DNA of 64,000 bases from Candidatus Poribacteria bacterium. GTDB lineage: Bacteria; Poribacteria; WGA-4E; WGA-3G. Each line of letters opens with the position of its first letter. Within the stretch, counting starts at the first letter, position 1. The stretch covers positions 62,001-126,000 of the forward strand of contig JAJEIE010000018.1 in NCBI GenBank assembly GCA_022827625.1. Direction: 5' to 3'. Below are positions 34,204-45,722 of the stretch, piece after piece. The notes under the pieces were generated by a model. The model made no database searches and was not told where the DNA came from. It worked only from the letters and a program-made list of their open reading frames with translations. The position numbers and the translations under genes were made by a program.

Positions 34204-35925
34204 TTACTCCGTTAGCGTCCCTGTGTCAACAATTCTTGAATCAAGAGAGATTTGGTATACGACAGATTCGGGATCTATTTCCGTTTCAAGCAGAAACGAG
34301 AAGCGATATAAATGGTTGTCCTGAGCGTCTCGCGTTACGGGGTACATCACTTGTGCTTCCCTATACAACTGTTCCGCCTTGGTGTTGTGGAGCATTAAGG
34401 TCACCATAGGCGTTAATCCGACGAGCGGTTCACTCGGTTTAGCGATGATGTCCCAGTAGCGCGGATGGACAGCGTTAGGGAGAGCCGTTGTCATAAATGC
34501 GATATGTGCCCCACGTGTCGCACTATATTGATATTTCTTACTCTCTGAATGGAAATTAGGGACATCCGCCTGTAGGCTGGGAACAAGGATTGCCTCCCTA
34601 ACGGTATTTGATAATACAAGAGAGCCCGTGTTACTCGTGGATAGTACCATCTCCCGAATCTCAACAGCTCCAGTGGTGTGGAATTCAATCGCATGGGCAG
34701 CAATATTCGACACAGAACCGCTGGAAAACCCTATTGTCAATCCGCCTGTATTTTCAAACCCGATGTAGTCCGCCGAAAAATTATCCAGCTCTCCATCTTG
34801 TGTGCCACTCGGATATGAGCGATGCCATTGACGAGGCGATAGAGAGAGCTTTACTGCTCGATAGTCAGACAAGTAATTGGCGAGCTTCCACGAAACAAAG
34901 ATATCGGAAACGGTTCGATGGACCCCTTGTGACGCAAGGGCATCAGCGATACCAGGAACGGATGTCCTGCGATTTTGAACGATTGCAGCCACTGTTGCTA
35001 TACCGCCGTGCTTCTCATGTAGATAGAGCATCCACAGGAAAGCGGCACCGTAGTGGGGCAGCAAATTACCGCCTGTGTCGGGCCATGTTACGAGTGAGAT
35101 AGTGGGTGCTTTCTCAAAGGCGGTTATATGTTGTTGGAGCGAGTATCCACAGAGAAATGAGGCGTACTCGGCACAGCCTTCATCGACCCAAGTCGATTCT
35201 TTGGGATCGTGCGTCCAATTGATAATATGCTGAAATTCATGTGCGATGACATTATGGGCGGTTTCACTATTCGGATTCAGCGGGTGTGTATCGATATAGA
35301 GTATTTCACCTTCGTTACTGCGAATCGGAAACCCACGAAATCCAGGGTGTCTGAGAACACCTCGGCTCTGGTCTGCTGGATTGAAAAAACCTGCCGTATA
35401 TTGATCGCCATTATCTTTGTCTCGAATATTGAGGAGCAGTAAGATAATCCTTCCATTTCCATCAATATCGGGCGGTGCACCGAAGATTTCCGTGAGTGTC
35501 AGATAAATCCCACGTTGTGGATTCGTTGGCACAGCCGTATCAAAAGCACGAATTATTGCCTGAACAGTTGCGGCAGTAACGCGTGTATTCCATTCGGTGT
35601 CCTCAACGAAAACATAACAAAAATTGCCTACACCGCGCAGGACCGCAGAAACGGCGTATTGCTGCATGCTCCTGAAATCCGGTGCGAAGAAGGTCCGCTC
35701 TGTCCCAACAAGTAGTGCCGGCGCAGCAGGTAAGCCAGGCGCCGTCATCGCTGTAGGTGCTTCGGCATCCGTCGTTGCAGCGGGTGAAGGCAGATGAAAC
35801 GTGTGGGTGTCTCTGAACGATAACTCCGGCGTACCGCAGACGTACGCCGAACTTCCGAGCGGCAAGCCTAAAAGCAATAGCATAGCGGTGAGAAGCAGGA
35901 CTATATGTTTCATTTTTTTTGCCAT
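34204..35925 (-). CDS. Secreted zinc metalloprotease, M30 (hyicolysin)-like
   Basis: A 573-residue exported protein with a signal peptide (MKHIVLLLTAMLLLLGLPLG, SSA cleavage). The zinc site is H229-E-F-Q-H233 in NVIAHEFQHIINW. A downstream STWVDEGCAEYAS segment supplies the third ligand, as in M30-like gluzincins. Preceding LTEIFGAPPDIDGNGRIILLL is shared with bacterial M30/M6-like peptidases. The ATG at 35925 is directly abutted by heptamer repeats; the ATG at 35913 is equally possible. Family number is a best guess; metalloprotease nature is firm. Confidence 0.78.
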   Translation of the reverse strand: MAKKMKHIVLLLTAMLLLLGLPLGSSAYVCGTPELSFRDTHTFHLPSPAATTDAEAPTAMTAPGLPAAPALLVGTERTFFAPDFRSMQQYAVSAVLRGVGNFCYVFVEDTEWNTRVTAATVQAIIRAFDTAVPTNPQRGIYLTLTEIFGAPPDIDGNGRIILLLLNIRDKDNGDQYTAGFFNPADQSRGVLRHPGFRGFPIRSNEGEILYIDTHPLNPNSETAHNVIAHEFQHIINWTHDPKESTWVDEGCAEYASFLCGYSLQQHITAFEKAPTISLVTWPDTGGNLLPHYGAAFLWMLYLHEKHGGIATVAAIVQNRRTSVPGIADALASQGVHRTVSDIFVSWKLANYLSDYRAVKLSLSPRQWHRSYPSGTQDGELDNFSADYIGFENTGGLTIGFSSGSVSNIAAHAIEFHTTGAVEIREMVLSTSNTGSLVLSNTVREAILVPSLQADVPNFHSESKKYQYSATRGAHIAFMTTALPNAVHPRYWDIIAKPSEPLVGLTPMVTLMLHNTKAEQLYREAQVMYPVTRDAQDNHLYRFSFLLETEIDPESVVYQISLDSRIVDTGTLTE

Positions 35926-35962
35926 TAGCAGATAGCGATTAGCAGTTAGGAATCAAAAGTTC
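35926..35962. repeat. Heptamer repeats abutting a start codon
   Basis: TAGCAGATAGCGATTAGCAG plus TTAGG: heptamer-phased units immediately upstream of the metalloprotease ATG on the minus strand, leaving no room for a normal ribosome site. Confidence 0.6.
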
Positions 35963-36029
35963 GCAAGTGTTCTAAAGTTTGCAAGTTCGGTTTGGCAATA
36001 CATATAACTTTAGGAATGCGACCTGACGG

Positions 36030-37769
36030 CTATTTAGTTTTGATGGCATCGAATTTTTGGCGGAGTTCTGCGTTGTCCGGTTCGAGTCGTACGGCTTGTT
36101 CCAAAGTTTGTAATGCCTTCTCCTTTAAACCCTTCTGCAGATAGGCATCGGCGAGATGCAAAAGAATTTCGGGCGTATCAGGGAGATAATGAATTGCGAG
36201 TTCCAGATTTTCTATTGCAGCGTCCAATTTTCCCTGTTTGAAGTATATAAACCCTAAACTATCGAGATACGCTCCAGATGTTGGTGCGCTTTTGAGTGCC
36301 CGACGCACGAGTGCCGCAGCCTCGTCCAATTTGATGCCTTGTTCAGCGTAGAGATAGCCTAATGCGTTGTAGGCATCTGGCAGCTCGCTTTTTGAAGATA
36401 ATTCAATAGCTTTGCGGAGGTAGTCTTCTGCGCGTTTCAGGTCGTCTAACATCTGATAAGCCATTCCGATCCCCGAAAGGGCTGGCACGTAGTTAGCATC
36501 GGTTTCCAGAATCTTTGCAAAAATGTTTATAGCCTTCCGCGGCACGCTGAATCTGAGATAGATCTGTCCAAGGGCGTGACGCATCTCTTGAAGACGCATC
36601 GTCAGCGTAACCCGTTCAGTACTTCTCACGCGCCGGGTTCCGCCTCGCATCGAAGCCGCTCGCGCTTCTAACAGACTGATGGCGCGCATAATATGGAATT
36701 CGGATTTCTCAAAATCGTTCTGCTCTTGATAGGCGATGCCGATACCGTAGTGTGCTTCGATTTCAACCTCAGTCGCCTCGAATGCTGCACGGGTTTCTGA
36801 TCGACTTGCGGGTTGTTTATTTTGATTGGTTGGGTCAGCCGCTTGTACTTCGAGTCGGTTCAGGATGACGAGAAAAGTCTTTATCGCTGCAGAATAGTCA
36901 CCCGTCTGCAGGTAGAGTTGACCAAGGCGGTTCCGCGTCCTCAACTGTTCTGGAAGGATGGTTACGACCCTTTCATAGGAGAGCAACGCCTCTTCAAGCC
37001 GGTTTTGCATCTCATAGAGTTCACCCAGTTCCGTATGAAATTGGTCGTCGAACGGCATAATTCGGGTAAGTGCCTTGAAGGATACAATTGCGGTTTCGAT
37101 CTCTCCGAGATCACGTGCCATGGTGCCGAGATAGTAATGCGCCCTGTGGTGGTCTGGATCCAGTTCAATGACCCGTTTTAAAACCGTAAGCATTTCCTCT
37201 TGTAAGGCTTGGGCGCGGGCATCGCGCCGATTTTCTTGGATGGATGCAAAGACTCTGCGTGTGAGTATTTGGGCGAGGAGCCATGTTGCTGGTACGCTTT
37301 CGGGATTAAGTTCAATGGCTTTTCTGACATCGTCCTCTGCTCCTGGGATGTTTTGCAGCACGTTAAATCGGAGCGTAGCACGTTCTGTGTAAATGAAGCT
37401 CAGGTCATGCGGAGACACAAATTCAACCAAAGCATCCGGAGATTCATCGTTAAGTCCAAACTCTTCTATTAGCACATCATAGGCGGCTTTGCTTTCACGG
37501 ACATTTCGTTCACTGGTGCCATTGTAGATTGCCCACATCACAGTGGCGTAGAAATTAGCAGCGTCCCTCATTTCAGCACTTAATTCTGTATTGGCATCGG
37601 TGGGCGCCACTAATTCAGGCGTTTCAAACACACCTACCATCTCAGAATTCAACTCGGTACTATCTTTTGTAGATGCTGGTGGAACTTCCTTATTTTGGGC
37701 TTGTAAGTTGTGCCCGAAGATGAAACACGTCATCAGAACAAGGATTATGAGCGTATTGAGGTATTTCAT
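36030..37769 (-). CDS. Secreted TPR-repeat protein
   Basis: The 579-residue protein has a signal peptide (MKYLNTLIILVLMTCFIFG, QAQ cleavage). It carries around a dozen tetratricopeptide repeats, for example PDHHRAHYYLGTMARDLGE, PFDDQFHTELGELYEMQNR, YVPALSGIGMAYQMLDDLK and DTPEILLHLADAYLQKGL. It probably acts as a periplasmic or surface scaffold. The frame is open to 37871, but the ATG at 37769 has a perfect AGGAGG upstream and starts the signal peptide. It lies 10 nt after the gyrA stop codon, so it is co-transcribed with gyrA, an unusual neighbour. Confidence 0.88.
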   Translation of the reverse strand: MKYLNTLIILVLMTCFIFGHNLQAQNKEVPPASTKDSTELNSEMVGVFETPELVAPTDANTELSAEMRDAANFYATVMWAIYNGTSERNVRESKAAYDVLIEEFGLNDESPDALVEFVSPHDLSFIYTERATLRFNVLQNIPGAEDDVRKAIELNPESVPATWLLAQILTRRVFASIQENRRDARAQALQEEMLTVLKRVIELDPDHHRAHYYLGTMARDLGEIETAIVSFKALTRIMPFDDQFHTELGELYEMQNRLEEALLSYERVVTILPEQLRTRNRLGQLYLQTGDYSAAIKTFLVILNRLEVQAADPTNQNKQPASRSETRAAFEATEVEIEAHYGIGIAYQEQNDFEKSEFHIMRAISLLEARAASMRGGTRRVRSTERVTLTMRLQEMRHALGQIYLRFSVPRKAINIFAKILETDANYVPALSGIGMAYQMLDDLKRAEDYLRKAIELSSKSELPDAYNALGYLYAEQGIKLDEAAALVRRALKSAPTSGAYLDSLGFIYFKQGKLDAAIENLELAIHYLPDTPEILLHLADAYLQKGLKEKALQTLEQAVRLEPDNAELRQKFDAIKTK

Positions 37770-37779
37770 ACTATTCCTC

Positions 37780-40302
37780 CTAATTAGATCCTCCTTCAAG
37801 CAGAGCAGAGAGTTCAATTTTGGCGGCATCAACAAGTGTTTCCTCCTTTTGCAGTGCCATAATACGAACACCTTGTGTATTCCGTCCGATACGCCGGATA
37901 TCCGAAACTGCCGTTCGGGTCACGTACCCGCTTGAACTAATGAGAACGAGCTCATCGGTTTTCGCGACGCGCATTGCAGCAACGACTGCCCCATTTCGGG
38001 TCGATTTTCCGATGGCAATGATCCCTTTGCCGCCACGTCTTTGGACACGGTAGGCGGAGACAGCCGTGCGTTTGCCGTATCCATTTTCGGTAACAATCAG
38101 CAGGTCCTCTTTAGCGGTACGGCTTCGTTTCGTTTGTTCTTCTTCAGGGGGCTCGCTTTTAACAATCACCATTTGCGCGACGAAGTCGTCGTCCCCGAGT
38201 TCTATGCCGCGGACACCGCGTGTGTTGCGTCCAAGAGGTCTAACATCTTTCTCACTGAATCGAATGGCGACACCTTTGTGCGTAACAAGGACAACATCAG
38301 AAGTCCCGTCTGTCAATTGCGCACCAATGAGTTTGTCCTCGTCATCAAGGTTAACCGCGATGATGCCACTCGACAAGGTGTTCTCGAAATTGGTGAGTGC
38401 CGTCTTTTTGACGATACCGCGATGCGTTGTCATAAAGACAAAAGTGTTCCTCGCAGTCCCGTTTCCATTCGTATCGGCAGCTTTCGCTTTAGGGGGAACG
38501 GGGACGTATGCGTTGATGTTCTCACCTTGTGCTAAGCGCAGTAGGTTAACGACTGCACGCCCGGCTGACTGTCTGCGCGCTTCTGGGATTTGGTGAACTT
38601 TTAGTGTGTAGCACTTGCCCAAATCTGTGAAAAAGAGAATGTTTTGGTGCGCGGTTGCTACAAAAATGTGTTCCAGAAAATCTCCATCTTTGGTTGTCGC
38701 CCCCTTAATGCCAACGCCACCCCGGTGTTGCTTCCGGTAGGTATCCATAGGGAGCCGTTTGATGTAACCGGCATGAGACAGTGTGACGACCATCTCTTCG
38801 TCAGCAATGAGGTCTTCAACTTCAAATTCTTTGACCTCACCCGTAATTTCGGTACGTCGCTCATCGCCGTATTTTTCTTTCAGCGTTTCGAGTTCTGTTC
38901 GGATAATATCCGTTACGAGCGTTTCACTGGCAAGAATCGCCCGAAGTTCCGCGATGCGGTCCAGCAATTCAGTATATTCATCGTGAATACGCTGACGTTC
39001 AAGTCCTGTCAACTGTCGGAGCGTCATCGTGAGAATTTCCCGCGCTTGTTGCTCACTGAGTTGATAGGTGTCCCGCAGCTCCTGTTCGGCTGCTTGCGGC
39101 GATTCTGCCGTCTGAACGAGTTCTATAATATCTTCAAGATTTTGTAGTGCAAGCAGGTATCCTTCAAGGATGTGGCTCCGACGTTCAGCGCGAGCAAGAT
39201 CGAATTGTGTGCGGCGGCGGACCACCTCGCGCCGGTGCTCAAGGTAATAGTTGAGAATTTCTTCAAGCGTCAAGACCTTCGGAAGTCCTTCAACAAGACA
39301 GAGCAAATTGGCACTGAAGTTCGTCTGCATCTGCGTGTGCTTATACAACTGATTAAGGATAACCTGTGCGATTTCCCCGCGCTTAAGCGGGATAACGATA
39401 CGGATTTCTTTGTCCGATTCGTCCCGAATATCAGAGATGCCAGTAATTGTTTTACTGACGACTAAGTTGTACATGCGCTCAAGCAGCTGATTTTTCTTTA
39501 CTTGATACGGGATTTCGGTTATAATGATCTGTTCCCGATCTGCTCCTGTACCAGATGTGGAAATCCTTTCTATGAACGCTTTCGCACGAACAGTGACGCT
39601 GCCTCTGCCAGTCGTGTACATCTGTTTGATCCCACTTGTGCCGACAATAGTTCCAGCAGTTGGGAAGTCGGGACCGATGATGTGTTCCATGAGTGTTTCA
39701 GTATCAGCGTCCGGATCAGCAAGTTTGCAGAGAAGCGCGTCAACAACTTCACCAAGATTATGCGGCGGTATGCGCGTTAAATAACCCACTCCAATACCCG
39801 TTGTGCCATTAACAAGCAGGTTCGGTAGAAGCCCTGGGAGGACTGTCGGTTCTTCGAGGGACTCCTTGTAGTTGGGTTGGAAATCGACGACCTGCTTCTC
39901 GATGTCGGTAAGCATCTCTGAAGCAATAGTGGCGAGTCGACACTCCGTATACCGCATCGCTCCGGGTGGATCGTCATCAATACTACCGAAGTTTCCTTGT
40001 CCGTCTATGAGCGGATAGCGCATGACAAATGGCTGTGCTAATCCTACGAGCGTGCCGTAAATGGGACCATCACCGTGTGGATGAAAATTTTTCATTACCT
40101 CACCGACGACAGCAGCACATTTGTCGTATGGACGGTTTGCGGTGAGATTGATCTCACCCATCGCATAGATAATGCGGCGTGTACTCGGTTTCAGACCGTC
40201 GCGGACATCCGGTATTGCACGGTTAGTATTGACGCTCATCGCATAGGTGAGGTACGATGTTGTCAGTTCATTCTCTATGTTGCGTTCTTGGATGTTTTCC
40301 AT
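37780..40302 (-). CDS. gyrA: DNA gyrase subunit A
   Basis: Breakage-reunion subunit of gyrase, 840 residues. N-terminal winged-helix domain with catalytic Y118 in GAMRYTE. C-terminal beta-pinwheel with the GyrA box QRRGGKG, which marks gyrase rather than topoisomerase IV. The quinolone-resistance-determining region reads HPHGDGPIYGTLV. The Ser and Asp/Glu that usually anchor the drug water-metal bridge (E. coli S83, D87) are Gly79 and Gly83 here. Separated from gyrB by a family A repeat and followed closely by a TPR gene. Only weak ribosome-site sequence lies before the ATG. Confidence 0.97.
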   Translation of the reverse strand: MENIQERNIENELTTSYLTYAMSVNTNRAIPDVRDGLKPSTRRIIYAMGEINLTANRPYDKCAAVVGEVMKNFHPHGDGPIYGTLVGLAQPFVMRYPLIDGQGNFGSIDDDPPGAMRYTECRLATIASEMLTDIEKQVVDFQPNYKESLEEPTVLPGLLPNLLVNGTTGIGVGYLTRIPPHNLGEVVDALLCKLADPDADTETLMEHIIGPDFPTAGTIVGTSGIKQMYTTGRGSVTVRAKAFIERISTSGTGADREQIIITEIPYQVKKNQLLERMYNLVVSKTITGISDIRDESDKEIRIVIPLKRGEIAQVILNQLYKHTQMQTNFSANLLCLVEGLPKVLTLEEILNYYLEHRREVVRRRTQFDLARAERRSHILEGYLLALQNLEDIIELVQTAESPQAAEQELRDTYQLSEQQAREILTMTLRQLTGLERQRIHDEYTELLDRIAELRAILASETLVTDIIRTELETLKEKYGDERRTEITGEVKEFEVEDLIADEEMVVTLSHAGYIKRLPMDTYRKQHRGGVGIKGATTKDGDFLEHIFVATAHQNILFFTDLGKCYTLKVHQIPEARRQSAGRAVVNLLRLAQGENINAYVPVPPKAKAADTNGNGTARNTFVFMTTHRGIVKKTALTNFENTLSSGIIAVNLDDEDKLIGAQLTDGTSDVVLVTHKGVAIRFSEKDVRPLGRNTRGVRGIELGDDDFVAQMVIVKSEPPEEEQTKRSRTAKEDLLIVTENGYGKRTAVSAYRVQRRGGKGIIAIGKSTRNGAVVAAMRVAKTDELVLISSSGYVTRTAVSDIRRIGRNTQGVRIMALQKEETLVDAAKIELSALLEGGSN

Positions 40303-40334
40303 ATTATTTTCTTCAGTTAATTACTCCTTTTTTG

Positions 40335-40515
40335 TGGTTAGTTGTTAGTACGTTCCGCTTCGCGAATCAACGGTATGAATGCCTTAATGGCATTCCCCGC
40401 ACTTTTAGTTATAAGTTAAAGAGGCATACTGTAACAACTCATCTCTTCTTGGAACGTTTCAGTACCAGTAGATTGTTACCAAACGGCTCTTAACTTATAA
40501 CTTATAACTTATAAC
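40335..40515. repeat. Heptamer-flanked palindromic repeat, family A, copy 3
   Basis: Left GGTTAGTTGTTAGTA. A nested hairpin GAATGCCTTAATGGCATTC follows. Family A arms GTTAAAGAGGCATACTGTAAC and ATTGTTACCAAACGGCTC flank a CTTGGAACGTTTCAG centre. Right CTTATAA x3. It lies between gyrB and gyrA. Confidence 0.8.
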
Positions 40516-40559
40516 CCAAAGGATTACGCAGTAATCCGTACGAACAACTATTAGAATCC

Positions 40560-43124
<2,565 letters not shown>

Positions 43125-43291
43125 CTATGGGTTGACCAGATGGAATGAACCATCGGTTTGGGTTGGGTGGACATGCGCTGTGGATTAGAACAGTTTATCG
43201 AAAAAAATATATATTAAGTATGACGAAATAAAGAGTGAAACGGTTTCAATACTGTAGGCAAAATCCCCTTTATTTTACTGGACACCCTTTA

Positions 43292-43306
43292 GTATTTACG
43301 TAAATA
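43292..43306. promoter_or_regulatory. Perfect palindrome TATTTACGTAAATA at gyrB promoter
   Basis: A 14-bp perfect palindrome just downstream of the -10 box of the gyrB promoter, overlapping the expected transcription start. This is a plausible operator site. No matching regulator identified. Confidence 0.45.
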
Positions 43307-43334
43307 GTATACCTTATTTTTATGACCTTGTCAA
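43306..43334 (-). promoter_or_regulatory. Sigma-70-type promoter for gyrB
   Basis: On the minus strand, TTGACA (43334-43329), a 17-nt spacer, then TATACT (43311-43306). The -35 overlaps the dciA stop codon, so gyrB has its own promoter besides read-through from recF-dciA. The leader to the ATG is about 195 nt. Confidence 0.75.
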
Positions 43335-43828
43335 GGGTTATCTTCGCTTTGTGTGGTGAATAATTGTCGAAGCGATTTTTTAAGTTTTGTATCTGTTACA
43401 TTGGCAAGTGTCTGCTCAATTCGTTCTAATTCTTCGGGAGTTGTACGACGAGTCGTGTCGGTGCTGACTGGTTGTGAGGGGTCGCGGGGGGATTTGGGCG
43501 GATTTGCGTTTGTGTCGTGAGGGGGTGCTGTCTCCAACGCACGCAATTCTATTCGCAGGTCTGTGAGAATGGGTTGTTCCAATGCTGCGTTCAAGTCGGC
43601 TATGATTTTCGGTTTCTGAAATAGTATCCCACTTTTGCAAGATGGATGTTCGGTATAGATTTTCAAGACACCACCCGAGAGTGACACCGGTGCTGCGTAT
43701 GTGTTGAATGGTGCCTCAATATGTGTTCGCCAGAGGTCAAAGACTCTCAGCTCGATCATCTTAGGTTCAAGGTCGTTTTTCCGGATAATTTCTGTGAGGA
43801 TATTACCTACGTTCTCTGTTTTCTGCAT
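43331..43828 (-). CDS. dciA: DciA-like DUF721 protein (putative replicative helicase loader/partner)
   Basis: The 165-residue protein has the DUF721/DciA N-terminal domain (~1-95). It contains VGNILTEIIRKNDLEP, LFDLW-type ELRVFDLWRTHIEAPFN, and LSGGVLKIYTEHPSCKSGILFQKPKIIADLNAAL with the expected basic and hydrophobic spacing. A charged low-complexity linker and a short C-terminal helix (LERIEQTLANVTDTKLKK) follow. DciA interacts with DnaB-type helicase at initiation in many bacteria lacking DnaC/DnaI. Its position between recF and gyrB is typical. It starts 23 nt downstream of the recF stop codon. Confidence 0.8.
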   Translation of the reverse strand: MQKTENVGNILTEIIRKNDLEPKMIELRVFDLWRTHIEAPFNTYAAPVSLSGGVLKIYTEHPSCKSGILFQKPKIIADLNAALEQPILTDLRIELRALETAPPHDTNANPPKSPRDPSQPVSTDTTRRTTPEELERIEQTLANVTDTKLKKSLRQLFTTQSEDNP

Positions 43829-43851
43829 TTGTGACCTCGTTTTTTTGATGC

Positions 43852-45168
43852 TTACTTTTCGGCATGGACTGATTGGCTAATCTGGGCGTTTTTAACGGTT
43901 AGGACATTCGCTTCACGGAGATAATGGACAAGCGGTTCAGCATGCGTCGCTGTGATGAAAGTCTGGGCACTCAGATTTTGGAGGACTCCTAAGAGGTAGC
44001 CTATGCGTTTATAGTCCAATTCCGAGGTAACATCATCGAGAAGTACGATCGGGTTTCGCCCGGTTGTGGCATGAATCAATTCTAATTCCGCCAGTTTGAG
44101 TGCTAACGCGATCGTCCGCTGTTGCCCTTGTGACCCGTAAGCGCGTGCGACTTCACGACATATCCCATTTTCTTCCGTGAGAAGGTCGTATTCACTATCA
44201 GTGCCTGAAACTTGCGAGTCGCTCTCGCTTAGGACCGTAGGTGGTTGATTCTCCAATTCGATGAGGAAATCGTCTCGGTGCGGTCCGACTAACGTTGTGC
44301 CTCTTTGTAGGTCCGCGGCGCGTGAAGCCTTTAACGTCTCGCGAAATTGATCCGTAATCTCGTTTTCGCTCGTAATTAGAGCCGGTTCAACTTCAGCTTC
44401 AGCCAACGAATTCGGGTCTGTAGCTGTGAATTCCGAATTGTTGTCTATCCCATTGTTCCTTGACATATCGACCTGCACGGATGCGGAACGATATGTCAGT
44501 GCCAAGTTTTCTCGACCACCGGTAAGTTTTTGATGGTTGTGCATGGCATAGTTTTTCAATCGGTCGAACACTTGTAAACGTTTTAGCGTAATAGCAGTGC
44601 CGTGCGTGAGCAAAAGTTTATCCCAAGCGTCTAACTGAGCCGCGTCGACAAAAGTTGTACGAATTTGTTTTAGCAGTTCGTTCCGTTGTTTGAGAACTAA
44701 CTGATATTTCTGTAAATGTTGTAGATAATTGGTATCAATCTGTGCAATCAGCAGGTCCAGAAATCGTCGCCGTTCCGCAGGTGCGCCTTTCACTAATATG
44801 AGAGATTCCGGCGCGAAAAATACGGCGTTGAACTGTCCGATCCACTCAGAGCGTTTCGTATGAAGAACGCCGTTCTTTATCAGCTTGAATTGCCCACGTG
44901 CACGCTTCGATGCTTCAAGAGATATTATATCATTGCTGCTATTTGTCAACACGCCTTTTAGGTAAAAACCGGGTTCGTTGTGTCGGATAAGTTCGGTGTC
45001 TCGCGTGGCACGGTGAGATTCAGCGGTGCAGAGAAAATAGATTGCTTCAAGCAGACTCGTTTTTCCCTGCGCATTCCCGCCGATGATCAGGTTAACTGGC
45101 TTGGAAAAACTCACTTCACAGTTGATATAGTTACGAAAATTACGCAGAAGGATGTTGTTTAAAAGCAT
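43852..45168 (-). CDS. recF: RecF gap-repair ATPase
   Basis: SMC-like DNA repair ATPase of 438 residues. Walker A GGNAQGKTSLLEAI, signature SQGQQRTIALALKLAELE, Walker B PIVLLDDVTSELD and the VGPHRDDF motif are present. It acts with RecO and RecR at stalled forks. It is ~70 residues longer than common RecF (about 365). Extra charged segments lie near 225-290 (NNGIDNNSEFTATDPNSLAE) and before the signature (ESDSQVSGTDSEYDLLTEE). It starts directly beside oriC and precedes dciA and gyrB. Confidence 0.95.
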   Translation of the reverse strand: MLLNNILLRNFRNYINCEVSFSKPVNLIIGGNAQGKTSLLEAIYFLCTAESHRATRDTELIRHNEPGFYLKGVLTNSSNDIISLEASKRARGQFKLIKNGVLHTKRSEWIGQFNAVFFAPESLILVKGAPAERRRFLDLLIAQIDTNYLQHLQKYQLVLKQRNELLKQIRTTFVDAAQLDAWDKLLLTHGTAITLKRLQVFDRLKNYAMHNHQKLTGGRENLALTYRSASVQVDMSRNNGIDNNSEFTATDPNSLAEAEVEPALITSENEITDQFRETLKASRAADLQRGTTLVGPHRDDFLIELENQPPTVLSESDSQVSGTDSEYDLLTEENGICREVARAYGSQGQQRTIALALKLAELELIHATTGRNPIVLLDDVTSELDYKRIGYLLGVLQNLSAQTFITATHAEPLVHYLREANVLTVKNAQISQSVHAEK

Positions 45169-45313
45169 TGGTTTGGGATAGATAAAAAATATTTTTGACT
45201 TGCCTGTAGATTTACGCGTAAAACACGATTGTGTGTGATGTGTGTGATAAGAAATACTGCCTTAGAATTTTTTCTTTTTCTTTGCCTTGTTAACTTATCC
45301 ACAATCCCTCCTA

Positions 45314-45385
45314 ATAGTACTAATTACGATATATATACAAATTTTAAATTAGTAGCAGTAGTAGGGGCTGTTGATAAGTGGATAA
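45314..45385. promoter_or_regulatory. Predicted DNA unwinding element with DnaA-trio-like repeats
   Basis: AT-rich TAATTACGATATATATAC and surrounding bases, then TAG-TAG-CAG-TAG-TAG (45350-45364), then GGGGCTG, then TTGATAAG and a minus-strand DnaA box variant. The order matches the basal unwinding system known from Bacillus (trios, GC spacer, box). Assignment by pattern only. Confidence 0.65.
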
Positions 45386-45488
45386 CTCTCTTAAACCCTT
45401 GCTGCCACTGGTAACTCCCCTGTTGATAGATTGTGGATAACTTTCCGAGTTATCAACAGGTTGTCAACAAAACGACAAAATATGTAAA

Positions 45489-45606
45489 TTATCCACAAGT
45501 TATCCACAATTGCAAAACAGTTATCCACAAGTTATCCACAAGTTATCCACAATTGTAAAAAGTAGTTATCCACAAGTTATCCACAGTTTTTTTGCAGTTA
45601 TCCACA
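45489..45606 (+). promoter_or_regulatory. Tandem DnaA-box array
   Basis: Eight perfect TTATCCACA boxes in one orientation within 118 bp, at start-to-start spacings 11, 21, 11, 11, 23, 11 and 21 bp. It lies immediately downstream of dnaA and so may also feed back on local transcription. Confidence 0.9.
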
Positions 45607-45722
45607 AATTATTAACACGGTTGAGGTGCAACACAAAGTCAAAATGCAGAACATCAGTCTCGTAAGAAGGCACGACATAGGGTTGAAGGACAGAGATTGG
45701 CAAGTAGGAAACGTTAGAGTGC

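Larger units (their letters stand above)
45290..45610. other. oriC: Chromosomal replication origin (oriC)
   Basis: Non-coding DNA between recF and dnaA. Perfect DnaA boxes TTATCCACA on the plus strand start at 45295, 45489, 45500, 45521, 45532, 45543, 45566, 45577 and 45598. One perfect box is on the minus strand (45432-45440), with a variant at 45377-45385 (TTATCCACT) and near-matches such as TTATCAACA (45450-45458). Neighbouring boxes in the array are mostly 11 bp apart, about one helical turn, which favours a DnaA filament on one face. An AT-rich unwinding stretch lies at 45314-45350. A DnaA-trio-like TAGTAGCAGTAGTAG (45350-45364) is followed by GC-rich GGGGCTG and the variant box, the arrangement described for Bacillus-type unwinding elements. 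Confidence 0.95.

Noticed and set aside
45489-45606. CRISPR-like regular repeats
   Set aside because: The 9-bp units are DnaA boxes at 11-23 bp spacing. There are no 25-40 bp repeats or unique spacers and no cas genes.
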